A stretch of DNA of 64,000 nt from NCBI RefSeq assembly GCF_019448085.1, contig NZ_JAGFNZ010000005.1:124001-188000 (forward strand). Reading direction: 5' to 3'. This stretch comes from Caproiciproducens faecalis. Lineage in GTDB: Bacteria; Bacillota; Clostridia; Oscillospirales; Acutalibacteraceae. Position 1 is the stretch's first letter. Each line of letters begins with the position of its first letter. Of the stretch, positions 36,008-45,368 are shown piece after piece. Made by a program: the position numbers and the translations under genes. The notes beneath the pieces are model-generated. The model made no database searches. It saw only the letters and a program-made list of their open reading frames with translations, and was not told the origin of the DNA.

Positions 36008-37084
36008 TTAATCTCCAAAACTGATCCCGATATCGCGTGCGGTTTGAATGATCTCACAATCCTTGGGGACGCCTTTCAGCTTTCCGGCAACGTCGCACAG
36101 CGGAACGGGAACAATACTGCCGTTTTGCAGAGCAACCATATTGCCGTAATTTTTATTGGCAATGAGTTTTGCCGCCGCGGTGCCGAACCTTGTCGCCAGA
36201 AGCCTGTCGTAGGGGCAGGGACTTCCGCCGCGCTGAAAATGTCCCGGGACGGTCACGCGGATTTCCTGACCGGTTCTCTCGCTGATTTCCTGCGACAGCC
36301 GATAGGAGATGGACGGGTAGGGCATGTCGGCCCTTGCGGCTTTAAACTCTTTCTTGCTCATTTTTGCTTCCTGCTGAGAAATGGCGCCTTCCGCGACTGC
36401 CAGAATGGAAAAGCGCTTTCCGCGTTTATTCCGCTGATCGAGCGTCTGAGCAATGCTGTCAATATTGTATGGGATTTCCGGCAGCAAAATGACATCGGCA
36501 CCGCCGGCGATCCCGGCGTGCAGGGTCAGCCATCCGGCCTTGTGACCCATAATTTCCACGATGAATACTCTTCCGTGGGAAGTTGCGGTTGTGTGGATGC
36601 AGTCCAGCACATTCGTAGCAATTTCCATTGCACTGCTGAAGCCAAAGGTCATGTCGGTACCCCAAACGTCGTTGTCGATTGTTTTTGGGAGCGTGACGAC
36701 ATTCAGTCCCTCTCCGCTCAGCAGATTGGCTGTTTTATGGGTACCGTTGCCGCCTAAAATCACCAGGCAGTCAAGCTTCATCTTTTTATAATTGTCTTTC
36801 ATGCATTGGACTTTGTCAACGCTGTTTTCGTCTACTATGCGCATCAACTTGAAGGGCTGACGGGACGTGCCCAGAATGGTGCCGCCAAGGGTCAGAATGC
36901 CGGAAAAGTCGTCCGGTTTCATCCGCTGGTAATTGCCCTCTATCAGGCCGCGATAGCCGTCATTAATTCCGTAAATCTCAACATTTTCCTTAAACTCCAC
37001 ATATAACGCCTTTGCGACACCGCGGATGGCTGCGTTTAATCCCTGACAGTCTCCGCCGCTTGTCAAAATTCCGATTCTTTTCAT
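36008..37084 (-). CDS. Divergent 6-phosphofructokinase (phosphoryl donor uncertain)
   Basis: A 358-residue PFK-family enzyme. TSGGDCQGLNA starts the fold. The donor-site loop is LGGNGTH (near residue 110) in place of GGDGS (ATP) or GGDDS (PPi), so the Mg-binding Asp is Asn. PKTIDND has the Lys typical of PPi enzymes, while the next position keeps Gly as in ATP enzymes. The catalytic Asp in TIDND and the QRGGSPCPYDR loop remain. It belongs to the mixed group of PFKs where donor choice cannot be predicted. It is the third gene of the ppx-ppk operon, 30 bases after ppk. Confidence 0.85.
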   Translation of the reverse strand: MKRIGILTSGGDCQGLNAAIRGVAKALYVEFKENVEIYGINDGYRGLIEGNYQRMKPDDFSGILTLGGTILGTSRQPFKLMRIVDENSVDKVQCMKDNYKKMKLDCLVILGGNGTHKTANLLSGEGLNVVTLPKTIDNDVWGTDMTFGFSSAMEIATNVLDCIHTTATSHGRVFIVEIMGHKAGWLTLHAGIAGGADVILLPEIPYNIDSIAQTLDQRNKRGKRFSILAVAEGAISQQEAKMSKKEFKAARADMPYPSISYRLSQEISERTGQEIRVTVPGHFQRGGSPCPYDRLLATRFGTAAAKLIANKNYGNMVALQNGSIVPVPLCDVAGKLKGVPKDCEIIQTARDIGISFGD

Positions 37085-37114
37085 ACGTTCCCTCTTTCCC
37101 TGAGTTTTTTCTCT

Positions 37115-39232
37115 TTACTTCCTGAGTTCGGAACTGTAAATTGGGTGGAAAGGCTTATTTCCGTCCTGTTCAATAAATTTGCTTACCGCCGCCCGAGCCA
37201 GACGGGAAAACTCTATCTGACAGTTACAGGGGGCTTTCCCTCTTTTGTCTATATGGGTGTACACCGTGTCGGACTGCATCATCCGTGTATTGATATTGTC
37301 ACTCAGCATCAGATCCAGAATGGAAAATGCCCGCTGCCTGAGATCCTCCTCTTCAATGGGGAATATGAGTTCTACGCGCCGGTCAAGATTCCGCTGCATC
37401 CAGTCGGCGCTTCCCATATAGATTTTCGGATTTCCGGCGTTTTCAAAGCGGAAAATTCGGCTGTGCTCCAAAAGCTGGCCGACAATGCTGTGAACGGTAA
37501 TGTTTTCGCTGATTCCCGTCAGCCCGGGAATCAGGCAGCAAATGCCGCGAACCAGCAGCCTAATCGGAACATTGGCCTGAGAAGCTTTGTAAAGCAGCAT
37601 AATGATTTCGGGGTCAACAAGAGAATTTACCTTGGCCGTAATTCCGCAGGGCAGGCCCTGCTGGGCATTTGCAATCTCTTTCTCAATCATCCGCTGAAAA
37701 AAGTTTCTCATTCCGTGCGGCGCCACCACGAACCGGTTGTATTCCGGCGGGCGGGAGTATCCGGTCAGCACATTAAACAGAGAAGAGGCGTCGGTGCCGT
37801 AGGGTTCCTTACAGGTAAACACACCGATGTCGGTATAAATTTTTGCAGTGGAATCGTTGTAATTTCCGGTGCCCATATGAAGGTAACGCCGGATTCCGTC
37901 CTCGTCGCGCCGCACCACCAGCAGAATTTTGCAGTGGGTCTTTAGTCCCGCCAAACCATAGATAACATGGCAGCCCGCTTCCTCCAGCTTTTTCGCCCAG
38001 AGGATGTTATTCTCTTCGTCAAACCGTGCTTTCAGCTCCACCAGAACAGTGACCTGTTTGCCGTTTTCCGCCGCCGTAATCAGCGCCGCAACAATCGGGG
38101 AATGACCGCTGACACGGTAAAGTGTCTGCTTGATTGCCAGCACATTTTTGTCTTCCGCAGCCCTTCGTACAAAGTCCACAACGGTTTCAAAGCTTTCATA
38201 AGGGTGGTGAACCATCCTGTCTTTTTCACGGATCGCCTCAAAAATATTGTCATACCCCCAGAAATCGGCGGGGGGATAGACCGGTTCAATCGGTTTAAAG
38301 CACAGGTTTTCATATTCCGGAATAGAAGCAAATTTAGAAAAGAAGGTTAAATCGAGCGGGCCGGGCAGTTCATAGATTTCATCTTCGCTGATATCGAGCA
38401 TATCGATCAGAAATTTCCGTGTTTCCGGGTCACATTTCTGCAGCAGCTCCAACCGCACGGGTTTGCCGCGCTTTCGTTTTTTAATGGATTTCTGTATTTC
38501 AATCAGCAGGTCTTCCGATTCCTCATCGATGTCAAGATCCGAATTACGGGTCATGCGAAATGGGCAGGCCGACCGTATATCGCTGAGTTCAAACAGTTCC
38601 TCCAGCTTGTACATGATAACATTTTCCAGAAGAACATAGACTTTTCCGTGGTCTGACGGAACTTCCAGAAAGCGGGAAAGGATGGACGGTACCTGTACGA
38701 CGGCAAAATAGGAATCCTCCTCACCTTTAAGTCGTACCGCAATATTCAGGCTTTTGTTCGCCAGAAGCGGAAACGGGCGGCTTGTGTCCACTGCAAGCGG
38801 AGTCAATACGGGGAAAAGCACCTTATCGAAATAATCGGAAATAAAATGCAGCTGGTCGGGGTTCATTTCGTCGGGAAAGATAAAACTGATATTGCTTTTT
38901 CTCATTGCGGGGAAAATGGAGCGGTGCAGGCAGGAGTACTGCTTTTCGGCAAAAGTATGAATTTTATTGGAAAGCAGGGGCAGAAGCTGTTTCGGCGTCA
39001 GTCCGGAGGGGTCCTCCGCACGGTAGTCGGAATTCACCTGTTCTTTTACTCCCGCAACGCGCACCATAAAAAATTCATCCAGGTTAGAGGCGGAAATCGC
39101 CAGAAAACGGATGCGCTCCATAATCGGATTTTCCCGTTCAAAAGCCTCTTCCAGTACCCGGGCGTTGAAATCCATCCAGCTCAGTTCACGGTTGATATAG
39201 GGGAATTTCATTTTTTCGGTTTTATCGTTCAT
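37115..39232 (-). CDS. ppk1: Polyphosphate kinase 1
   Basis: A 705-residue enzyme that reversibly makes inorganic polyphosphate from ATP. The N-terminal domain starts INRELSWMDFNARVLEEA. The catalytic C-terminal PLD-like domains contain LYRVSGHSPIVAALI, GLKTHCKILLVVRR with the likely autophosphorylated His near residue 432, HMGTGNYND and MGSADWMQRNLDRR. GTGAGGT precedes the ATG. It lies 18 bases after ppx. Confidence 0.96.
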   Translation of the reverse strand: MNDKTEKMKFPYINRELSWMDFNARVLEEAFERENPIMERIRFLAISASNLDEFFMVRVAGVKEQVNSDYRAEDPSGLTPKQLLPLLSNKIHTFAEKQYSCLHRSIFPAMRKSNISFIFPDEMNPDQLHFISDYFDKVLFPVLTPLAVDTSRPFPLLANKSLNIAVRLKGEEDSYFAVVQVPSILSRFLEVPSDHGKVYVLLENVIMYKLEELFELSDIRSACPFRMTRNSDLDIDEESEDLLIEIQKSIKKRKRGKPVRLELLQKCDPETRKFLIDMLDISEDEIYELPGPLDLTFFSKFASIPEYENLCFKPIEPVYPPADFWGYDNIFEAIREKDRMVHHPYESFETVVDFVRRAAEDKNVLAIKQTLYRVSGHSPIVAALITAAENGKQVTVLVELKARFDEENNILWAKKLEEAGCHVIYGLAGLKTHCKILLVVRRDEDGIRRYLHMGTGNYNDSTAKIYTDIGVFTCKEPYGTDASSLFNVLTGYSRPPEYNRFVVAPHGMRNFFQRMIEKEIANAQQGLPCGITAKVNSLVDPEIIMLLYKASQANVPIRLLVRGICCLIPGLTGISENITVHSIVGQLLEHSRIFRFENAGNPKIYMGSADWMQRNLDRRVELIFPIEEEDLRQRAFSILDLMLSDNINTRMMQSDTVYTHIDKRGKAPCNCQIEFSRLARAAVSKFIEQDGNKPFHPIYSSELRK

Positions 39233-39250
39233 GTCAACCTCACAGCCTTT

Positions 39251-40804
39251 TTATATGAGTGATGATTTGATGGTAAGCACCGGATTGTATCCGAAAACCT
39301 CCTTGAAGAAGGGGGCACATTGTTCAAATGCCCATCTCTCAAGATAAACGTTGTCGTTGCTTTCCGCGGTAATCAGCAGTTTGTCGTTATCCAGCTTGAC
39401 CTTAATGTCCTTGAGCTTTTGTTTTTGGGATTTATCCAGCGCGTTTGCAAGCCGGAAAATCGCCACAAGCTTGGAAACAATCAGCCGGTTTTTGTCGCTG
39501 ATGCGCAGAAATTCAACATCGTCGTAATTCGGCACATCATATTCATTATAGCGGGAGACGTATGCTGTAATCAGCATTTCATCGTCGGTCATTCCGTAAA
39601 CATCAATATCTTTAATCAGGTCAAACGCGCTTAAAAGGTGCTGTTTGGCGGTGACGTAGTGTCCACTGTCATGCAGAATGGCCGCCAGTTCCAGAAGGAG
39701 CCTTTTCCGGTGGTCAAGTCCGTGCGCACCTTTCATTTTATCGAAGATACGGCAGGCAAATTTTCGGATGTTGTCGGAATGCTTTTGATTGCAGTTGTAG
39801 GTTTTGGCGATTTCCTGCGCGCAGGAGATCGCATTTTCACGAACATGCTCAAAGTATTCATCCCCGCTTTTCGGGATCAGCATCAGGCGCATCAGCGCGT
39901 CCCAAAGCTCGACTTTGGGAGAGATAATATAATCTGAGGTGGTGAAATCGATGAGAGAAATATAAATTGCTAATGCGGAATACAGCAGTTCCGCGGTCTC
40001 TTCGTTGATACCGTACTGTAAGCTGATTTTTTCCTGGGACATGGAGCGGATCTTCTTAAACAGATCAGTGAGCATTTCCGCAGGAATGGTGTAACAGTCG
40101 TTTACCGGTTCCACTGAGCAGATTTTTGCAATCAGCTGAATTTCGTTTCCGGTCAGAATCAGATTCGAAACAATTCCCTTGTTGAAGGGGATGCTGATAT
40201 GGCCGATGATGGAGTGCAGGTATTCTTCCACGACGGTGTAGAAATCTTCTGTCAGCTCCTGTATATTTCCCAGCATGTCATGCAGCTTTAACGCGCCCAT
40301 CGGGATATTCTGAGAAAAAACCATATGCTTGCCGTTGTAAACGGAGAATCCAATGGTTCCCGCGCCGATATAGGAAATCAGCGCATTTTCGCTTTTTTTG
40401 TTTTCAATCTGATTCAGAAAATTCAGTATTTCGGAATAAATGAGCGTTTTTTCCTGATCGTCTTCCAGAACCTGGACAGTGATATCATTTTGAATTTTCA
40501 GCTGGTCAAGAACATAGGATCTGTTTTTGGCGTCTCTGAATGCGGTGGTTGCAACAACTTTGCACTGGTCAACTCCATATTCATTCATGATGGAGGAGTA
40601 ACCGTGAAGAACACGGGAGAGCTCACGCAGGCTTTCAAACCGGATTTTTCCTTCGGTAAAAACCTCATGTCCAAGACTCAGGGGATACTCCAATACATCA
40701 ATGTCAACGATTTCGCCTTTTTTTAATTGCGAGATTCTCATTTTCAGCATATTCGAACCAATGTCGATTACCGCTGCCACTTTGTTATTCTTTTTTCTGT
40801 TCAA
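39251..40804 (-). CDS. ppx: Exopolyphosphatase / guanosine pentaphosphatase with HD domain
   Basis: A 517-residue protein. The N-terminal ASKHA domain starts AAVIDIGSNMLKMRISQ and continues with ATTAFRDAKNRSYV and SYIGAGTIGFSVY. The C-terminal HD domain has LDHRKRLLLELAAILHDSGH. It degrades polyphosphate from the end, or hydrolyses pppGpp, and so links to the RelA encoded downstream in the window. The start is TTG with GGTGGTG upstream. It is the first gene of the operon, directly after a strong promoter. Confidence 0.93.
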   Translation of the reverse strand: MNRKKNNKVAAVIDIGSNMLKMRISQLKKGEIVDIDVLEYPLSLGHEVFTEGKIRFESLRELSRVLHGYSSIMNEYGVDQCKVVATTAFRDAKNRSYVLDQLKIQNDITVQVLEDDQEKTLIYSEILNFLNQIENKKSENALISYIGAGTIGFSVYNGKHMVFSQNIPMGALKLHDMLGNIQELTEDFYTVVEEYLHSIIGHISIPFNKGIVSNLILTGNEIQLIAKICSVEPVNDCYTIPAEMLTDLFKKIRSMSQEKISLQYGINEETAELLYSALAIYISLIDFTTSDYIISPKVELWDALMRLMLIPKSGDEYFEHVRENAISCAQEIAKTYNCNQKHSDNIRKFACRIFDKMKGAHGLDHRKRLLLELAAILHDSGHYVTAKQHLLSAFDLIKDIDVYGMTDDEMLITAYVSRYNEYDVPNYDDVEFLRISDKNRLIVSKLVAIFRLANALDKSQKQKLKDIKVKLDNDKLLITAESNDNVYLERWAFEQCAPFFKEVFGYNPVLTIKSSLI

Positions 40805-40836
40805 AACGCCACACCACCAGTCGGTTTTATAAATCG

Positions 40837-40865
40837 ATTATAACAAATATTGGCTGCTACATCAA
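40837..40865 (-). promoter_or_regulatory. Promoter of the ppx-ppk-pfk operon
   Basis: Minus strand: TTGATG (40860-40865), 17 bases, TATAAT (40837-40842) with TGT just before the -10 box. It lies 32 bases before the TTG start. Confidence 0.75.
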
Positions 40866-40987
40866 CATTTTCAGCTTTTTAAGTGAACTTTATTATTCTA
40901 TTGAGTCCCGTAGAAATTTATGTATTCATAAAGAGGTTTACCAAAAATCCGTATGTGCATGGCAGATGCATGTGAATTATTTTCAGG

Positions 40988-41016
40988 TTGACATTTGCAT
41001 GCCCCTGAGATAAAAT
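40988..41016 (+). promoter_or_regulatory. Promoter of larE
   Basis: Consensus TTGACA (40988-40993), 17 bases, TAAAAT (41011-41016). Between this and the divergent ppx promoter (40866-40987) I see no gene. Confidence 0.7.
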
Positions 41017-41095
41017 AATACTAAACCTATAGGAATAGATATAATAGTACATTAGCAGTAAATTTTGAAACAGAATAGGATTGATGGAGAAGATT

Positions 41096-41908
41096 ATGGA
41101 TTTATTAGAGATAAAGTACGAAAATCTGAAAGAGTATCTGAGGAGTCTGAAAAGCGTTGCGGCGGCTTTTTCCGGCGGGGTTGATTCCACTTTTCTGCTG
41201 AAGGTGGCACATGATGTTTTGGGGGACAAGGCGATAGCGGTTACGGCGCGTTCGCTCAGCTTCCCCAAAAGAGAGCTGGACGAAGCTACCACTTTTGCGT
41301 TTGAAAACTCCATTCAGCATATGATTGTCGATTCCGAAGAACTGGACATTGACGGATTTTCAACGAACCCGACAAACAGATGCTATTTATGTAAAACCGA
41401 ACTTTTTACAAAAATCAAGGCGATTGCACAGACAAAAGGAATTGAAAATGTCATTGAAGGTTCCAATTCAGATGACAACGGGGATTATCGCCCGGGTCTA
41501 ACGGCTGTTGCCGAGCTGGGCATTAAAAGCCCGTTAAGAGAGGCTGGCCTTACCAAGGCGGAGATCCGCCAGCTTTCCAAGCGGCTGGGTCTTCCCACAT
41601 GGAACAAGCAGTCCTTCGCCTGCCTGTCCTCCCGATTCCCATACGGAGAAAGCATTACGCCGGACAGACTGCGCATGATCGATCAGGCGGAACAGTATCT
41701 GCTCGATTTGGGTTTCCATCAGGTGCGTGTCCGTTTTCACGGCAATCTTGCCCGTATTGAAACGGACGAAAACGGTTTTAACGCGATGATGGACAGACAG
41801 ACCCGTGATAAGATTTATACAAGGTTCAAAGAGATAGGATTTACCTATATCGCGGTGGATATCAGAGGCTACCGTACCGGCAGTATGAATGAAACACTGA
41901 AAAAATAA
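41096..41908 (+). CDS. larE: ATP-dependent sacrificial sulfur transferase LarE
   Basis: A 270-residue PP-loop enzyme. SGGVDST (26-32) is the ATP-pyrophosphatase loop. Cys96 and Cys99 (RCYLCK) plus Cys176 (FACLSSRFPYG) match the three-Cys type that holds a [4Fe-4S] cluster; Cys176 corresponds to the residue that loses its sulfur in the single-Cys type. LarE sulfurates the nickel-pincer nucleotide cofactor of lactate racemase. No larA, larB or larC is nearby, so another sulfur acceptor is possible. GGAG before ATG 41096 decides the start over TTG 41081. Confidence 0.9.
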   Translation: MDLLEIKYENLKEYLRSLKSVAAAFSGGVDSTFLLKVAHDVLGDKAIAVTARSLSFPKRELDEATTFAFENSIQHMIVDSEELDIDGFSTNPTNRCYLCKTELFTKIKAIAQTKGIENVIEGSNSDDNGDYRPGLTAVAELGIKSPLREAGLTKAEIRQLSKRLGLPTWNKQSFACLSSRFPYGESITPDRLRMIDQAEQYLLDLGFHQVRVRFHGNLARIETDENGFNAMMDRQTRDKIYTRFKEIGFTYIAVDIRGYRTGSMNETLKK

Positions 41909-41935
41909 GCCATTTCTCTATTTTTATATACGGGA

Positions 41936-41976
41936 AACCCCCGGCCGCAGTTCATTTTGCAACGGCCGGGGGTTTT
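41936..41976. terminator. Terminator between larE and the TSUP gene
   Basis: AACCCCCGGCCG pairs with CGGCCGGGGGTT over a 15-base loop, followed by TTTG; it separates two convergent genes. Confidence 0.85.
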
Positions 41977-41999
41977 GTATCATCATTGAATAAGCCTGT

Positions 42000-42773
42000 C
42001 TATTTTACCAGCATGTCCCACGCCACTTTGGAAAACAGCAGGATCAATACGAACATCATAACGGGCCGGATAAACCGGGCACCTTTTTTAATCGCCAGTC
42101 CGGAGCCAATCCAGTGACCGGCAATGGAACAGACCGCAGCCGGTACTGCTACGGAGTATTGAATCGTGCCTGCCGCAACAAAGGTAATAAGCGCGGCTAC
42201 ATTGGAAGCCAGGTTTACGACTTTTGTATTTCCGCAGGCTGTTTTATAGTCAAATCCCAGAAAAGCGGTGAAAGCAATAATCAGAAAAGTGCCGGTACCC
42301 GGGCCGAAAAATCCGTCGTATACGCCGAGCAGCAGTCCAATTCCCGCCGAAAGCGCCATGGCACGCCGTGTGGGAATGTGGTCGAAAGTACTGATGTCCG
42401 CGCTATCTTTTTTTCGCGACAGCAGGATGACAACGGCGGCCAAGGGGAGAAGCACCAGCATGGCGACCCGAAGAAAATGGTCGTCCAGCACAAGAGCCAG
42501 CCTTGCTCCGGCGTAGGAACCGCCGAGGGCAAATCCAGCGGAAACGAGAGCGACGCGCAGATGAAAACTGCCGCTTTTTAGAAATCTCCCGGTAGAAAAT
42601 ATGGTGCCGATACAGGAAGAAAACTTATTGGAACCGGTGGCAAAATGAGCCGTCATTCCCGTCAGATAATACGCGGGCAGTGAGATCAGTCCGCCGCCGC
42701 CCGCAACTGCGTCCACAAAGCTTGCCAGAAATACCAGAGGGCACGCGATAAGAATTTGCTGATACACTTTCAT
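42000..42773 (-). CDS. TSUP family (TauE/SafE) membrane transporter
   Basis: A 257-residue protein with about eight hydrophobic segments. FVDAVAGGGGLISLPAYYL and the repeated half LGVYDGFFGPGTGTFLIIAF carry the paired Gly-rich motifs of the sulfite/organosulfonate exporter family. Members export sulfite, sulfoacetate or related anions; the substrate is unknown here. The convergent larE neighbour is a sulfur transfer gene, but they do not share a promoter. Confidence 0.85.
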   Translation of the reverse strand: MKVYQQILIACPLVFLASFVDAVAGGGGLISLPAYYLTGMTAHFATGSNKFSSCIGTIFSTGRFLKSGSFHLRVALVSAGFALGGSYAGARLALVLDDHFLRVAMLVLLPLAAVVILLSRKKDSADISTFDHIPTRRAMALSAGIGLLLGVYDGFFGPGTGTFLIIAFTAFLGFDYKTACGNTKVVNLASNVAALITFVAAGTIQYSVAVPAAVCSIAGHWIGSGLAIKKGARFIRPVMMFVLILLFSKVAWDMLVK

Positions 42774-42873
42774 AAGTAGACTCCCCCTGCAATTTTAAAT
42801 AAAGTTCTCATATTTATGGAAATATCAATGGTACCGCACGATGATTACAGAACCAAAGAAGAAAAATAGGAAG

Positions 42874-43578
42874 TTAAGACAGCCAACAGAGAGTAAGATC
42901 CGTCACGGAAAAGTTCAGCTTTTCATGCAGCTTCAGAGAAGCTTCGTTTCCGGCTATAATTTGAGCGAAAGGAATTCGCCCTTCTGAAAGAAAACGGTTG
43001 ACGAGAAAGGTTTCCAGTACGGCGGCAACACCCTGACGGCGGAATTCCGGAAGTACCTCCAGCATGCCCATGGCACCTTCCGCATGTGTTCCGATGAATC
43101 CGGCGAGCCTGTTTTCTATATAGGCGCCGAACATCGCACCGGATTTTAAGCGACCCAGAACATATGGCTCGTTATCCTCCGCGTGGGTATAATGTTTTAA
43201 AACAAAAGGCAGGCAGGTTTCGTCCAGCGGGCGGATTACCGCCCCGGTTTTCGGTACGGGAAGCGGTACTTTTTTTAGATACGCCGTCTGGTGGCAAATC
43301 GTTTTTCTTTGCAACGAAAATTGCTTTTGAAGTGTTTTGACATAGCAATTCTGATGCGTAACAATCACTTGAGGATTTCTAAAGATAGAGAGCATTTCAG
43401 CGACGGTCTGGTCATCCTGCGCACTAATCATATAAACATCGCACGCTTTATTATAAATCAGAATCCCTCGGCCTGTAGAGTATAATATTTCTGTATCTTT
43501 TCTTCTTAAGATTTCCAGCATATCAATATGTAAGAGGTTATTCCTTGCTAAATAGGAAATGGCTTGTGATCTGTCCAT
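42874..43578 (-). CDS. GNAT family acetyltransferase, two-domain
   Basis: A 234-residue protein. The N-terminal part (about 1-105) is a GCN5-like degenerate domain, and the C-terminal part is a GNAT domain with GAMGMLEVLPEFRRQGVAAVLETF as the acetyl-CoA loop and AQIIAGNEASLKLHEKLNF near the end. ATG 43578 is preferred over TTG 43581. Substrate unknown. It stands between the transporter and the tRNA-Ser gene. Confidence 0.8.
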   Translation of the reverse strand: MDRSQAISYLARNNLLHIDMLEILRRKDTEILYSTGRGILIYNKACDVYMISAQDDQTVAEMLSIFRNPQVIVTHQNCYVKTLQKQFSLQRKTICHQTAYLKKVPLPVPKTGAVIRPLDETCLPFVLKHYTHAEDNEPYVLGRLKSGAMFGAYIENRLAGFIGTHAEGAMGMLEVLPEFRRQGVAAVLETFLVNRFLSEGRIPFAQIIAGNEASLKLHEKLNFSVTDLTLCWLS

Positions 43579-43636
43579 CAATACCCCGTATCCTTTCCGA
43601 CAAACTGAAGAACTGGTTCTTTAACCGGCAGCTATG

Positions 43637-43669
43637 AAAAAGAGCACCCGCAAACGCGGATGCTCTTTC
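43637..43669 (-). terminator. Terminator after tRNA-Ser
   Basis: AAAGAGCA-CCGC stem pairs with GCGG-TGCTCTTT around GTTT on the minus strand, followed by TTC. Confidence 0.75.
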
Positions 43670-43670
43670 T

Positions 43671-43756
43671 TGGCGGAGAGGATGCGACTCGAACGCACAA
43701 TGCCTTGCGGCACACCACATTTCCAATGTGGCTCCTTACCATTAGAATACCTCTCC
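43671..43756 (-). tRNA. tRNA-Ser (anticodon GGA)
   Basis: The minus strand gives an 86-base class II tRNA. The acceptor is GGAGAGG/CCTCTCC, the anticodon stem CCACA/TGTGG encloses TTGGAAA with anticodon GGA, there is a long variable arm (TGCCGCAAGGCA), the T-arm is GTGCG-TTCGAGT-CGCAT, and CCA is encoded. It reads serine UCC/UCU. Confidence 0.96.
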
Positions 43757-43876
43757 AAATGGTAACCGTGTTGCCCGTACATCAGGCAACTCTGATATTA
43801 TATCGGATGTTACAGGAAAAATCAACCCCTAATTTGAAGATATTTGAAGTTTTACAGAAATTCCTGTATTTTGGTA

Positions 43877-43903
43877 TTGCACACGGTAGGTTCGTGTTAT
43901 AAT
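43877..43903 (+). promoter_or_regulatory. Promoter of asnS
   Basis: TTGCAC (43877-43882), a short 15-base spacer, TATAAT (43898-43903) with an extended TGT. The leader to the TTG start is only about 35 bases, so there is no room for a T-box riboswitch. Confidence 0.55.
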
Positions 43904-43945
43904 ATAAGAATAATTTATTGTTGCTAATATTTAGGAGGTATCAGC

Positions 43946-45340
43946 TTGAAAAGGACTGAAATAGCCGAACTATATTCAAAAAAGGCGGAACTTGGCGGTA
44001 AGACCGTTACGGTTTGCGGCTGGGTGCGCACGATCCGGGATTCAAAAGCGCTTGGTTTTATTGAACTGAACGACGGAAGCTGCTTTAAGGGAGTCCAAAT
44101 CGTCTTTGAATCAGATAAAATTCCTAATTTTACAGAGGTCGCAAAGCTGAACGTCGGTTCAGCCGTTGTGGTGACAGGCGAGTTGCTTTTAACGCCCGAG
44201 GCAAAACAGCCTTTTGAAATTCATGCCGCACAGGTGGAAGTGGAAGGACAGTCCACGCCGGATTATCCTTTGCAGAAAAAGCGCCATTCGTTGGAGTATC
44301 TGCGTACGATTGCACATCTGCGCCCTCGTACCAACACTTTCAGCGCTGCATTTCGCATCCGTTCCGCTGCAGCGTATGCGATTCATAAATTCTTCAACGA
44401 GAATGATTTTGTCTATGTCCATACTCCGCTGATTACCGGAAGCGACTGTGAGGGAGCGGGGGAGATGTTCTCTGTAACCACACTGGACGCGGACAACCCT
44501 CCCCGTACGGAAAGCGGAGCGGTGGATTATTCACAGGATTTTTTCCAGAAACACACTTCCCTGACGGTTTCGGGACAGCTGGAAGCAGAGTGTATGGCAA
44601 TGGCGTTCGGTAAAGTCTACACCTTCGGCCCGACTTTCCGCGCAGAAAAGTCCTACACCCAGCGCCATGCTGCGGAATTCTGGATGATAGAGCCGGAAAT
44701 CGCGTTTGCCGATCTACAGGACAATATGAAGCTTGCGGAGGCAATGATTAAATTTGTCATCCGTTATGTCATGGAAACCTGCCCGGACGACATCGCGTTT
44801 TTCAACCAGTTTGTAGACAAGGGCCTTGTAGATCGTCTGCAGAATGTAATTGATTCCGATTTTGCACGCGTAACCTATACGGAGGCAATTGAGATCCTGA
44901 AAAAGAACAACGATCAGTTTGAGTATAAGGTGGATTGGGGAACCGACCTTCAGACCGAACACGAAAAATACCTGACAGAGAAGGTTTACGGCAAGCCGGT
45001 CTTTGTAACCGACTATCCGAAAGAGATTAAAGCTTTCTATATGCGTATGAACGATGACGGTAAAACGGTGGCCGCAGTGGATCTGCTGGTACCGGGTATC
45101 GGTGAAATTATCGGCGGCAGCCAGCGTGAAGAGCGTATGGATGTTTTGCTGCAGCGCATGAAGGATTTCCATCTTGAAGAGGAAAATTACTGGTGGTATC
45201 TTGACCTTCGGCGTTACGGCGGCACAAAGCACGCCGGATACGGCCTTGGGTTTGAGCGCTTGGTTATGTATCTGACAGGAATCGCCAATATCCGCGACGT
45301 ACTTCCGTTCCCACGGACAACCGGTACGGCTGAATTTTAA
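43946..45340 (+). CDS. asnS: Asparagine-tRNA ligase
   Basis: A 464-residue class II aminoacyl-tRNA synthetase charging tRNA-Asn. The N-terminal OB-fold ([21 protein letters not shown]) binds the anticodon. Motif 2 is [19 protein letters not shown] and motif 3 [19 protein letters not shown]; the [10 protein letters not shown] loop is characteristic of AsnRS. The start is TTG with AGGAGGTA five bases upstream. The hemerythrin gene follows after 28 bases, perhaps in the same transcript. Confidence 0.97.
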   Translation: MKRTEIAELYSKKAELGGKTVTVCGWVRTIRDSKALGFIELNDGSCFKGVQIVFESDKIPNFTEVAKLNVGSAVVVTGELLLTPEAKQPFEIHAAQVEVEGQSTPDYPLQKKRHSLEYLRTIAHLRPRTNTFSAAFRIRSAAAYAIHKFFNENDFVYVHTPLITGSDCEGAGEMFSVTTLDADNPPRTESGAVDYSQDFFQKHTSLTVSGQLEAECMAMAFGKVYTFGPTFRAEKSYTQRHAAEFWMIEPEIAFADLQDNMKLAEAMIKFVIRYVMETCPDDIAFFNQFVDKGLVDRLQNVIDSDFARVTYTEAIEILKKNNDQFEYKVDWGTDLQTEHEKYLTEKVYGKPVFVTDYPKEIKAFYMRMNDDGKTVAAVDLLVPGIGEIIGGSQREERMDVLLQRMKDFHLEEENYWWYLDLRRYGGTKHAGYGLGFERLVMYLTGIANIRDVLPFPRTTGTAEF

Positions 45341-45368
45341 TAGGAAACAGAGAAAGGATGTGTCTTTT

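Noticed and set aside
43757-43945. T-box riboswitch before asnS
   Set aside because: The promoter at 43877-43903 leaves a leader of about 35 bases, too short for a T-box, and no specifier stem is visible.
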